From the NCBI RefSeq assembly GCF_019578655.1, contig NC_063257.1, forward strand, positions 23,329,939-23,393,938: 64,000 bases of DNA, written 5' to 3'. The translations under genes and the position numbers were made by a program. Position 1 is the first letter of the stretch. Each line of letters starts with the position of its first letter. Shown here piece by piece: positions 10,545 through 21,425 of the stretch. The DNA comes from Ricinus communis (lineage: Eukaryota; Streptophyta; Magnoliopsida; Malpighiales; Euphorbiaceae). The notes below the pieces were generated by a model. That model did no database searches and was not told the origin of the DNA. It was given only the letters and a program-made list of their open reading frames with translations.

Positions 10545-12490
10545 ACTTATATTCGATTCTTGTAATTTTTTTCTACAATACTTAATGGCATGTGGCTAAG
10601 GTTTTGTTTTTATTTTTTAATTAAATTGGATTTTTATTTACAAAACAGAGATAAATAAACAGTTAAATGAGATAATACATATCTTGGCTATAAACTAAAA
10701 TAAGTCTAGCAAGTATTAAAAATAAAATGAAGAAAAAGCCACATGAATGCTAGCAACTTGACAGCAGAGAGAAGTGGATTATAATTAGGACAGGTGAAAA
10801 AAATTAATTATACTCTTAAGATGGAGAAAATAAAATATTATGATTGGAGAAGTTAGTAGCATAAAATGGGAAAGAGAATACATGATAGACATTATAATTT
10901 ATTTTTGGCTGTTTTCAATCAATTTGCTTATGCTCTATTGTAATTGTAAATATAGTACATTAATTAATACAATTTGAAATTAATACATTCACCTTCATTT
11001 TCAATTTGGAGATCTAGATCCTGAAGTACTATGCTTTTGAGCTGAAATATTTTAGAATATTATTGAATTTCTAAGAACATTTTCAACTTAGAATCCTAGA
11101 TTTCTAAGTATTTAATTTATTTGAAGCTCTCAAACTAAAATATCTTAAAATATTACTGGATCTCCAAGAATCTGATTCCCAAGAACTCAATTTACTTAGG
11201 GTTTTCGAATTAAAATATTATTGGTTAATTTGGAGAGCTCGATAGACAAAATTAAAGCGCCAAGAACTAGTTTTACTTAGGGATCTCATATTAAAAAAAT
11301 TATCAGTTAAATTGAAAAATCTGACAAACAAAATTAGATTGCCACGAACTATTTTTACTTGAAAATTTCATATTAAAATACTATTTGTTATCCATAATAT
11401 TTTTTTAATTTGAAGAACTATTTAAAGTTTTCGACTTAAAATATTTTAAAGAATTGCTAGATTTCTAAGAATATTTCTAACTAAAAAAATTATTTGAAGC
11501 TTCAAAATTTAAATATTATTATTTATAGAATTTCCTTTTTTAAATAAGTAATATATAATTTAAATATTTTATATTTTAATTTTTTTAATTTTATAACTCC
11601 TTTACTGGAAACGGTGGGAAAAACTCATATTTGGCCCACTGCAATAAGCATACGCTATCCATTAGTGCCATCCCCATATTATCAGGACTTTTTGTTAGGT
11701 CCATTAAATGTTAAGACAATGATGGAATTAAAATATCTCACCGGATGCAGTTGAGGTTTGGATTGTTGAGACTTGACACGTACACTAAAAATTACTGTGT
11801 CCAATAAATTTTCATCAGTTTCAGACTACACCGCCGAATATCCGACATCTCATGAAAACAGCACAGCATGATAAGGACTATAAGATTGTACGAGGCACTT
11901 GTTCAAGAGCATGCGATAGCCTTATATTTTTAAATAATTATATTAAGATATTTAATAATTCTTTTAGAAAAATAATAAATAATTGTTAAGACACCCATTA
12001 ACACTATAATATTATATTATATATTATTATATCCTCTAATAATATTTTAATATTTTATATCTAAATTATAATAAAATAAACTTTTATAATTAAAATAAAA
12101 TTAAATATTAGCTATCTACTAAACATTTAACATTAATGAGCTACCGACCATCGTCTATCAACTTTCAATAACAGTTACCAATTAAACGCTTTGTTTTATA
12201 ATGTAGCAGAATTTCACCTGTAATTAGAACTCGGGACCATGTAATATATGCCTATAATCCATAATAAATACCTTATATTCTTATTCTTAGACCAATACCA
12301 TCATTTTACTTATTTCATATTTAAAATAATTATTATATTTTATTACTCCTCAAATTAAATAAATCAGCTAAAAAGACTCTCTAACTTTAATAAATATTTA
12401 TTTTCTAATTATTTTTTAATTGACCTCAACTAAATCTTAAATTAATGATTTAGTGCTAATTAATCACAATTAATTCAATTAAATAATAAT
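10545..12490 (+). repeat. Promoter-bearing repeat, copy A (+ orientation)
   Basis: From left: a block starting CTTATATTCGATTCTTGTAA (also in C); a block with GATTGGAGAAGTTAGTAG (also in B, C, E); an AT-rich array at 11015-11530 (also in B and D); a segment at 11607-11804 matching the promoter of the propeller gene; and a right part (11805-12490) matching only B. Copy B is its inverse over 10735-12490. No protein-coding potential. No transposon ends or target duplications were found for the repeat as a whole. Confidence 0.8.
11607..11804 (+). promoter_or_regulatory. Promoter-like block in copy A
   Basis: Reads GGAAACGGTGGGAAAAACTC, TATTTGGCCCACTG, GGACTTTTTGTT and TTGAGACTTGACACGTACA in the same order as the sequence just upstream of the propeller gene (43089-43218). 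No gene follows it here, so any activity would start in repeat DNA. It may simply be a decayed duplicate. Confidence 0.6.
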
Positions 12491-12499
12491 ATCGAATTA

Positions 12500-13180
12500 C
12501 TAACTAAATACACAAAAAATAAATAAATAGTTATATCGAATTTGCTATACGAGCCAAGAAAATAACGCGAAACAGTCATACGGATATTTGGGAGCACAAA
12601 TTGAAATTCTGCCCGTTGGCACGTATACGAAACCGATCGTTGGAAAAATTTTGACAACGGTAAAAATTTGATCCGAGGATAAGCTCACAATTTTAGGAGT
12701 TCGGAAGTACAATTGTTTTGGCTAAAAAGTGGCTAAAGGGCAATAGATTGACCAGTTGATGTTTTGGTGTCGATGAGCCCAATTAACGGTGGAACGATGG
12801 AAATTGGGGCTCAGCTGCACTGTCTTAAGATTTTTCAAGGTGAGAATTCATTTTCGGTGCCTGATCGTGATTTAGAGGCCGATAAGATATCAAACCAGCG
12901 ACAACCGAAGCGAGAGAAAGTTTCTCTCTAGAAACTCCTGAATCCAACGTTTTCTAGTGAAGTTGCCAGAATGCTAGGATGGTGAAGAAGATGGTTTGAC
13001 CACAGTTTGGGGAGCCAGACAACAAAGTAAAAAAGAGGGGGCGGCGTGAGGGAGGGCCGGTGAGAAGGACTTGTCTGGTTACTTTGCTACAGTGCAAATT
13101 ACAGATGGGTCCCCATTATAAAACTATTTGCTACAGCACCCAGAATTTATATATACAATATGATAATTGGAGTGAAAATA
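12500..13180 (-). repeat. Degenerate LTR fragment related to the gypsy LTR
   Basis: GGAAGTACAATTGTTTTGGC, then AAAAAGTGGCTAAAGGGC, parallels GGAAGTACAAGAGTTTTGGC and GAAAAGTGGCCGGAAGG at about 5774-5815 of the intact LTR, in the same orientation. It is GC-richer than its flanks and lies in the space between inverted copies A and B. Ends are approximate. Confidence 0.6.
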
Positions 13181-13465
13181 GTAATATCATATTTTTAGTA
13201 TCTAATTAAATAATAAATCAATGATTCTCAATACTTAGGTAACCAAAATATATTTTAACTTTAAAATTACTATAATATAATATAATACTATAATACAATT
13301 AAATAAAATAGAAAAACATAAAAATTGAGAAATAAAATAGTTGGTCAACATACTTTGAAATATTTAATAATAAAAAATATTAAATTATTAAAATATTATT
13401 AAGAAAATATTTAATTAAAATAAGAACTCGAATTATTATAAATTGTCTTTTATGATAGATAAAAA

Positions 13466-13640
13466 ACAATATTATTGTTGTAGAAGTTAGTAGTATAAAA
13501 TGTGAAAGAGGATATGTGGCGGATATCATGGGCCATTTTTGGCTTTTCTCAATCAATTTACTTCTGCTTCATTATAATTATAGTACAACAATTAATAATA
13601 TTGACCCCACTGAAATTAATGCATTCACCTTGTTCTATGC
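13466..13640 (+). repeat. Copy E: short fragment of the promoter-bearing repeat
   Basis: GAAGTTAGTAGTATAAAATG and CTCAATCAATTTACTTCTGC, then ATTAATGCATTCACCTT, match copy A at about 10848-11000. It lacks both the array and the promoter block. The 61-residue frame across it (13516-13701) is chance. 13641-14342 is AT-rich with no gene seen. Confidence 0.6.
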
Positions 13641-14351
13641 ATTTAATATTTCTCTTTCACATTTCCTAACCCACTGGAATAGAATAAGAAGGACAACCTA
13701 AACGATGCCCATATTCAAAACGCAAATAATGAACGAGAACCCATATGTACTTTATGAGAAAAACGACAACACATGCCAACAAAATTGGAAGATCTCAGTA
13801 GCAAATAATCATGTTGATCACCAAGCAAATGAGGAAAGCTCCTCTAGTTCAAAATGCTCACCAATCGATCCTCCATCCACAATGGACTAGAAATAATGTA
13901 TCTCCTTCCAGTAAGAACACTATCATACTCGCTCTAAAGTTTCTTTTCGTGATTTATCAGATTTGAGTAACAACTTTTATATATATATATATATATAAGT
14001 AACAACTTTTATATTGATCTTTCTAATATAGGCACATCATATGAACAAAAAAGAACGCGAATAATGACTAGTTCAACACTTAGACAAGATCCTTAACTGG
14101 ATCCTGAACTCTGTAAATGTGCACTGTACAGCTTTGTTAAAGCTTGTCCACGCCTTAATATATAAAATGAAAATATACATTTTTCTTCTGCCGTATATGA
14201 CTTTTTTTTAGCATTTGAATGAAATAGCATTTTGTAAGAAAAATATTAAAATAATATTAGATTTAACTCGATTGGTAAAAATCTTGTATTTGAAAATAAA
14301 AACATTAAAAATTCAATTTTTCTTCATTAATTATTATGTTATAATAAATAG

Positions 14352-15062
14352 AGGTGATTGCTATTTATCTCTTGATTTTTACTCTAATGTACGAGTTGCC
14401 CCTATATCCATTTTATTATATTAAATCCCCTTATATTTTTTTAAAATTAACTACTAATCTCTACATCTAAAGTCAATGGAATCAAAGAACTAAATTAAAA
14501 AATAAAATTATAACTTAGTCCTTAAAATAAAATTATAACTTAGTCTTTAAACTCTTACCAAGTATAAAATTCATCCAAAATTAATTGCTTTTCGTCATGT
14601 TAGAGTGAAACTATTAATTCTAGTGGAAGTAATGGCTAGTTTTACAATAAGTTAATTTATTATTATTTTTATTTACTCTAATTTTTAGCATAATTTAATT
14701 TTAAAAAAAATTATATTTAAGCAACATTATCAAACTAGCATATAATTCAATTTAAATTATTAAAATAGAATACATATTTTAGTTAGAAATATCTATTTAT
14801 ATTATTATTTTGATAGACATTAACATTTAACTATGCTAAAAATGAAAATTTTATTTAATTTTGATAAAAAAAATTATATAACTTTAATATTTGATAAGAA
14901 GGTAAAGGATTAAATTATAAGTTTATTTTCAATTTAATTTTTTGACTATATTAACTTTAGATATAATAAGTTAGTAGTTAATTTTATAAAAATATAAAAA
15001 GAAATTAGTATAAGAAATCGACACAACAAGCTATGTGTAAAAATCAGGGGGTAATTACCCCT
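14352..15062. mobile_element. Non-autonomous Mutator-like element 1 (711 bp)
   Basis: Perfect 9-bp direct repeats AATAAATAG at 14343-14351 and 15063-15071 flank inverted ends. Left end: AGGTGATTGC, then TGATTTTTAC and AAAATTAACTACTAA. Inverted right end: AGGGGTAATTACCCCC, TGATTTTTAC and AAAATTAACTACTAA. The terminal inverted repeats are about 145 bp with gaps. A 9-bp duplication with long inverted ends is the hallmark of Mutator-like elements. The interior is AT-rich with no transposase, so it depended on an enzyme from elsewhere. Confidence 0.75.
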
Positions 15063-16014
15063 AATAAATAGAAGAGGACCACAAATCCTACATGATTCCC
15101 TGTCCATTATTTTCAGATAAAAGAAATTGAAGTACTGAGACGGCGCATTAGCTGGTGGAGATAGAAGACTTTGCTCAAATATGACAAAACCTATATTCAC
15201 ATTGAGAAAATAAAAAACCAATGATCATTGGTCATGTGATTTAAAAACCGGGTAGTATTTAGTATGGCAGAATGTATATTTAAATATATAAATTTTTAAT
15301 TTTTTAATTTTTTAATTAATTTCAAATTTTAAGTATTAATTTAACTTTAGTAAATTAAAACTTTAGATATTTTAATTCCATCATTTTCTTGACATTAATT
15401 AGATATTATTATTTAATTGAATTAATTATGGTTAATTAGTACTAAAATCATTAATTTGAGATTTAATTGAGATCAATTAAGGAATAATTAGAAAATAGAT
15501 ATTTATTGAATAATTTATTGAAGTTAGAGAGCCTCGTTATTCGATTTATTAATTTCGGGAGTAATAAAATATAATTATTATTTTGGATATGAAATCAGCA
15601 AAATGTATTGATCTAAAATTAAGAATATAAGGTATTTATTGTGAATTATAGAGATATATTACATGATCCTGCCTCTTAATTATAAATGAAATTCTGTTGT
15701 ATTATAAAAAAAAAGCATTTTATTAGTAACTGTTACCGGAAGTTGATAGTCAATAGTTGGCAGTTGGTTAATGTTAAATATTTAGTAGATAGTCAATATT
15801 TAATTTTATTTTAATTATAAAATTTTATTATAATATTTTTTAAGAGAATTTATTAATATTTTAATATAATTATTAAAAAATGAAAAGCTATCGCATGCTC
15901 TGAAACAAGTGCCTCATACAACCTTATAGTCATTATCATACTGTGTTGTTTTCATGAGATGTCGGATATTCAAAGATATAGTCTGAAACTGATGAAATTT
16001 TATTCGGAGACATT

Positions 16015-16186
16015 GGACACAATAACTTTTAGTGTACGTGTCAAGTCTCAACAACCCAAACCTTAACTGCATGCGATAAGATATTTTAATTCCATCATAG
16101 TCTTGACATTAATGGATCCAAACAAAAAGTCCTGATAACATATACTTATTGGAGTGGGCCGAATATGAGTTTTTCCCACTGTTTCC
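16015..16186 (-). promoter_or_regulatory. Promoter-like block in copy B (inverted)
   Basis: On the minus strand it carries GGAAACAGTGGGAAAAACTC, GGCCCACTCC, GGACTTTTTGTTTGG and TTGAGACTTGACACGTACA, in the order seen upstream of the propeller gene. It points leftward into AT-rich DNA without a gene. Confidence 0.55.
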
Positions 16187-16228
16187 ATTACTTGAAATTA
16201 TACGAGAAGACTTTATGTGAAAAACATG

Positions 16229-17105
16229 AGGTTAAATACGCTGCTAGTATTAAACTTTCATATTTTTTTCTAAATGGTATCAAACCTTTAATTTATTTCT
16301 TTTTAGTACCACTCCTATTATTTCTGTATATTCCAAGTCTGGGAATCGGCACTTATTCTTTGATGTGGCTGCCGGATTTATGAAGAATAACATACCACTT
16401 GCCACATCTGTTGCTGATTCAACAAACAGTTATCCAACTCAGCAATAAAAATCCAGATGAAAAAGGCAACAACATGGACCAAATCCTAACGCATTTCTCT
16501 CTAAGAAACAAAGTAAATCTATATTTATCAATAAAAGACGTTGAAAATGGAAAACAATCAATCTGATCCCAACTAATTGATAAAAAAGATAACCTAATAA
16601 AAAGCAACAAAAACCCAAAAGTTCAGCAAGAATCATAGCAATGCTGACGCAAAAGCGAAGAGCTTGAAATCTTAATAGAAAAACCACAACAAGGAGGAGT
16701 AATTTAGAAAATAGAAGCTTGTGTTGGGATTATGAAATTGAAGAGATAGAGAAAATGGGTTGATTGTAATTATTATAATTATTCTTGAAGTTGAAAGAGT
16801 ATTTCGGGTATGATTGAGAAGGGAGGAGAGAGAGGAGAGAGACCAAAAAAGGGAAGAAAGAGAAAAAGGAGGAGAGGATTAAATGAAAGGAAGGAGAGAG
16901 TAAATGAGTCAGCAACAGATGTGGCAAGTGGTGTGTTATTCTTCATAAATCCGGCAGCCACATCAGCAAATAAGTGCCGAATTTCTCATTGGTACTGACG
17001 GGAAATACATAAATAATAGGAGTGGTATAAAAAAGAAACAAATTGAAAATTTGGTACCATTTGGAAAAAAGTGCAAAGGTTTGGTACCAGCGGCGCATTT
17101 AACCC
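16229..17105. mobile_element. Non-autonomous Mutator-like element 2 (877 bp) in copy B
   Basis: Flanked by GAAAAACATG at 16219-16228 and 17106-17115. The ends are inverted over about 195 bp: left AGGTTAAATACGCTGCT, inverted right GGGTTAAATGCGCCGCT, both continuing through GCTGATGTGGCTGCC-like and CCACTTGCCACATCTGTTGC words. The interior (16430-16900) has a purine-rich tract and no transposase. Copy C keeps the unoccupied site (CACATGTTGTTCACATAAAG near 20648). Duplication of 9-11 bp with long inverted ends indicates a Mutator-like element; 10 bp is slightly unusual. Confidence 0.8.
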
Positions 17106-18045
17106 GAAAAACATGTCATACATGTGAAAAGTACAACAGTTATAAAATTAAGAAAATTATATCTTTTATTATTTCAAGTATAAAATATTTAAATTATGTA
17201 TTATTTATTTAAAAAAAAATTCTACAAATAATAATATTTAAATTGAGAGCCTCCAGTATTTTTGTTAAATTAAAAATATTCTTAGAGATCTAGCAATACT
17301 TTAAAATATTATAAGTCGGAAACTCTAAATAATTCTTTAAGTTAAAAAAAATTTTTAAATAACAAATAGTATTTTAATATGAGATTCCTAAGTAAAATTA
17401 GTTCTTGACACTCTAATTGTATCTATCATATTTTTTAAGTTAATCGATAATTTTTTAATATGAGACCCCTAAGTAAAACTAAATCTTAATGCTTTAATTT
17501 TATCTATCGGACTTTCCAGATTAACTGATAATATTTTAATTCAAATACCCTAAGTAAATTGAGTTTTTGGGAATCCAATTTCTCAAATTGGAAATGTTCT
17601 TAGAAATTTAATAATATTTTAAAATATTTTAGTTTGAAAGCGTCAAGTAAATTGAATACTTAGGAATTTAGGATTCTAAATTGAAAATATTCTTAGGGAT
17701 CCAATAATATTCTAAAATATTTCAGTTGGAAAGCATAGTACTTCCGGATCTAGATCTCCAAATTAAAAATGAAGGTGAATGTATTAATTTCAATAAGGCC
17801 AATTGTATTAATTAATATACTATAATTACGATTACAATAGAGCATAAGCAAATTGATTGAAAATAGCTAAAAATGAACTATAATGTCTATCACGTATCCT
17901 TTTTTCCATTTTATGCTACTAACTTCTCCAATCATAATATTGTATTTTCTCTATTTTAAGAGTATAATTAATTTTTTTTCATCTGTCCTAATTATAATCC
18001 ATTTCTCTCTACTGTCAAGTTGCTAGCATTCATATGCCATTTAAT

Positions 18046-19310
18046 ATAATAAAAATTTAAATATTATTTTTTAATAATATTTAAATATTTATGGATAATA
18101 AATTTGAATGCATTAAATGACGCCACATATAAAAAATATTTAAATATTATAAAAAATAAATTGAAGTATTCAGTAGATTATATTAAAGATTTAAAAAAAG
18201 AAAAAAAAAACAAGGTTTAGGCATCTAAGTGGTAAACATTAACGACAATATAAGTTTTTCCATGACCAAAAAGTTAAAACAAGCTTTGATGGAAGAGTAT
18301 ATAAATAGAAAATCAAATTATGAACAGATCGAAGAGTTGTATTAGTCGATGCCCGACTAGTAATCCTAAGCCATATCAAATAGAAATTTCTATTACTAAG
18401 ATAGCATAATATTTGATTCATTATGCCTAAGCATATATGCCAAACGCTATTTTATTTGGCATAAATTTTAAGTTTTAGGATCCATTTAGTTTAAGGATGG
18501 AAATAAAAAAATAGGAAAAGAAATGAGAGTATGAATAATTATTTTTTATATGTTATTTAGTTTAGTATGAAACGGAATCCAGATCTACTTATTGTTGACA
18601 CTAGTAATCGTATTTAATTATTATAAATATAAATAATATCTAATTTATTATTTTAGTATGCAATAAATATATATAAAAATATAAATATAAATAATAAAAT
18701 AATTTCACAATTCATAATTAATGTGATTTGATTCTTATGAGAATAAAAAGCTCATTCCCTAAAGAGAGATGAGAGGATAGTAATTTCCAATTGATGAGGA
18801 ATTTTTATTCCGATTTTTAAATAATTTTTACCTAATCATATAAAAATACCCAGTTTTATTCTCATTCTCATTCTCATTTTTATACTATTTTTCCTATAAC
18901 TAAATTATTAAAAAATAATAAACTTAAAATTTATTATTGTCATTTCAAAAGTCAATGTATAAAGAGATTATGGTTATATTAAAGGCTGAAATATATAAAA
19001 AAATTTATATATTTAGAGTATTACGTGTCATGAATATGAATAATTAAGTTTATAAGTGAAAATTTATATTATAATATTAATAGTTTAGTACGATAGAGAA
19101 GCTATCTCAAATAAAAGAATAGTATCTTTTCTTTAAAAAAAATTTGTTTATCTTGTGTTTATTGTATTTATTTTCTCCTTTTTTCCAGCAAAAGTGGTCC
19201 AACACAGACCACCCCTCCATTTTCCATTTCACTCTCAATAATTAAGAATAGACAAAAAAGTACCTATATTTTGAAGATGGCATAGGAAGTGGCAGGAAAC
19301 GAAGAGGTCC
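18046..19310. other. No gene seen; possible small TIR element at about 18483-18907
   Basis: AT-rich. ATTTAGTTTAAGGATGG (about 18485) and the inverse of CCTATAACTAAAT (about 18893-18905) could be ends of a MITE holding ATTCTCATTCTCATTCTC, but the inverted match is short and no target duplication was fixed. Nothing else stands out. Confidence 0.3.
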
Positions 19311-19430
19311 CCTAATAGGAAGAAAGAGACTGTGGAACCATGGACTTTGGACACTTTACAGAGTTGTAATTACAGAGTTGTCTTCCTCTGTGTCACCATT
19401 GCTATAGTAATTGGCCTCAGGAGACAAATT
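19311..19430 (+). repeat. Segment R1, second copy
   Basis: Direct copy of 10185-10300, sharing ACCATGGACTTTGG and CTCTGTGTCACCATTGCTAT-type words. A 72-residue hydrophobic frame starts here (19332), but the other copy has not kept the reading frame, so I do not call it a gene. 19431-20087 is AT-rich without a gene. Confidence 0.55.
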
Positions 19431-20087
19431 GACCCATGTGAAGTTTCTTGGCCTTTTAGGCATTGCATTGTCTTCATTTTTGTATTAATCTTTTGTTGGA
19501 TCTTCTTTTTTCTAGTAATGCTTATCACGTTTTTTCTAGTAATGGGTTGATTGCTCATTAAAACTTAAATTTTGCGTTTTTTTAATAATTTTATTTAATT
19601 ACTTTAAAATTTTAAAATAAATATTTATACTTTTGATTTATTTTTAAAAATACATCTCGGTTATAATTTTAAAATTTTACAATAAAAAAATAACGTCGCA
19701 AGTAAATTCTGCTTACTAACATAAAAATTAATAAATTAATAAAAAATTTATTGAATTTAGGTGTAAAACATGTGAAGAATATACATATATAAAAATTTTA
19801 ATAATCATATTATCAAGTCTAGAATAAATTATTTTTACTAATTTATAATTATTATTCTTTCAATAAGCACAATCGACTTCCTACATCATCTTTTTTACTG
19901 TAAAGTTTCAAAAATTATTATCAGAAAATATTTTTAAAAATAAATTAAAAAATAAATTTTTATTTTAAAATTTTTAAATAATTGAATAAAATTATTAAAA
20001 AATATAACTCATGATTTAATTTTTAATTAAACTTTATTAAAATATTTGAAAGAGAAGAAAGAAAATAAGTCTAGCGAGTATTAAAAA

Positions 20088-20960
20088 TAGCTTATATTCG
20101 ATTCTTGTAATTTTTTTCTACAATATTTAGTGGTATGTGGTTAAAATTTTGTTTTTATTTTTTAATTAAATTAGATTTTTATTTATAAAATAGAGGCACA
20201 CAAACAGTTAAATGAGATAATACATATCTCGGCTATAAACTAAAATAAGTCTAGCAAGTATTAAAAATAAAATGAAGAAAAGCCAAATGAATGCTAGCAA
20301 CTTCATAGCATAGAGAAGTGGATTATAATTAGGATATATAAAAAAATTAATTATACTTTTAAAATTGAGAAAATACAATATTATGATTGGAGAAGTTAGT
20401 AGTATAAAATGGAAAAGATGATACGTCAAGAACTATTTAGAGCTTTCGATTTAAAATATTTTAAAATAGTGCTGAATTTTTAAAAATATTTCCAACTTAA
20501 AAAGTTAGTTGAGATTTTTAAATTTATATATTATTATTTGTAGAATTTTTTTCTTAAATAAGTAATACATAATTTAAATATTTTATATTTAAAATAGTAA
20601 AAGATATAATTTTTTTTTTTAATTTTACAACTCTGTTGTTCATGTATCACATGTTGTTCACATAAAGTCTTCTCTGACAATTTCAAGTAATGGAAACGGT
20701 GGGAAAAAGTCATATTTGGCCCACTGCAAGAAGTATATGTTATCCATTAATGCCATTCCCATATTATCAGGACTTTTTGTTTGGATGCATTAATGTCAAG
20801 ACTATGGTGGAATTAAAATATCTTATCGCATGCAGTTAAGGTTTGGATTGTTGAGACTTGACACGTACACTAAAAATTATTGTGTCCAATGTCTCCAAAT
20901 AAATTTTCATCAGTTTTACACCTCTGAATATCCTATATCTAATGAAAACAACTGTTTCAA
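20088..20960 (+). repeat. Promoter-bearing repeat, copy C (internal deletion)
   Basis: Follows copy A from CTTATATTCGATTCTTGTAA to about 20425, then jumps to the part matching A from about 11412. About 535 bp, including most of the array, is missing. It keeps 55 bp (about 20640-20690) that A has lost; this is where element 2 sits in copy B, and here it is unoccupied. The promoter-like block is at 20692-20892. 20961-21425 holds nothing I recognise. Confidence 0.75.
20692..20892 (+). promoter_or_regulatory. Promoter-like block in copy C
   Basis: GGAAACGGTGGGAAAAAGTC, TATTTGGCCCACTG, GGACTTTTTGTTTGGATGCA and TTGAGACTTGACACGTACA recur in the order found upstream of the propeller gene. The 60-residue frame at 20830-21012 just reads through the block. 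Confidence 0.6.
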
Positions 20961-21425
20961 CAACACAACTACTAAGGTAGAAAAATACTTTAATAAATAC
21001 TTAGCACCTTAAATTACTCCAAATTAAATAGAATAATAATATAATTTTATTTTAATACTTAATTAATAAAAATTGGATATGTTTTGATATTTTTTAAAAT
21101 TTAAAATAAATTTGATAAACAAATTTGTTAATTACCAATATATTAAGCAACTCAAATTACAGTTGTATGCACTTATAGAAACATGACAGTTGCCTATAAT
21201 TAAACATTGCCTTAATTAGACTGCAATCTCATAATATTAGGACTTGACTTAAGTCGACATAATAATTACTTGACTTTATAATTTATGTGGAGTGACCTTC
21301 GACTCATTTCATATAGATTATGTGAAACAATTATTTTTCATAAAAAATAATTTTAAAATATTTCTCGTTTTAATTTTATCTAATTAAGTATAGAGGTTTA
21401 ATTTATTTCTTTTATATCAACATAT

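Larger units (their letters stand above)
15402..18045 (-). repeat. Promoter-bearing repeat, copy B (inverted)
   Basis: The reverse complement follows copy A (10735-12490) end to end. Without the 877-bp insertion at 16229-17105 and its 10-bp duplication, B is about 1757 bp, almost the same as the matching 1756 bp of A. The inverted array is at 17210-17760 and the promoter-like block at 16015-16186. A and B are therefore arms of an imperfect inverted repeat with a spacer of about 2.9 kb. Confidence 0.8.

Noticed and set aside
13975..14000. TA and other simple repeats (also 21655, 23270, 24738, 26220)
   Set aside because: Ordinary microsatellites; only the ATA run at 47501 is informative, as an insertion site.
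16419..16998. Hydrophobic minus-strand frames and a basic plus-strand frame
   Set aside because: Inside the interior and ends of a non-autonomous Mutator-like element; biased composition explains them.
19332..19550. 72-residue hydrophobic frame
   Set aside because: Its duplicate at 10200 has lost the frame; the hydrophobicity comes from T-rich sequence.
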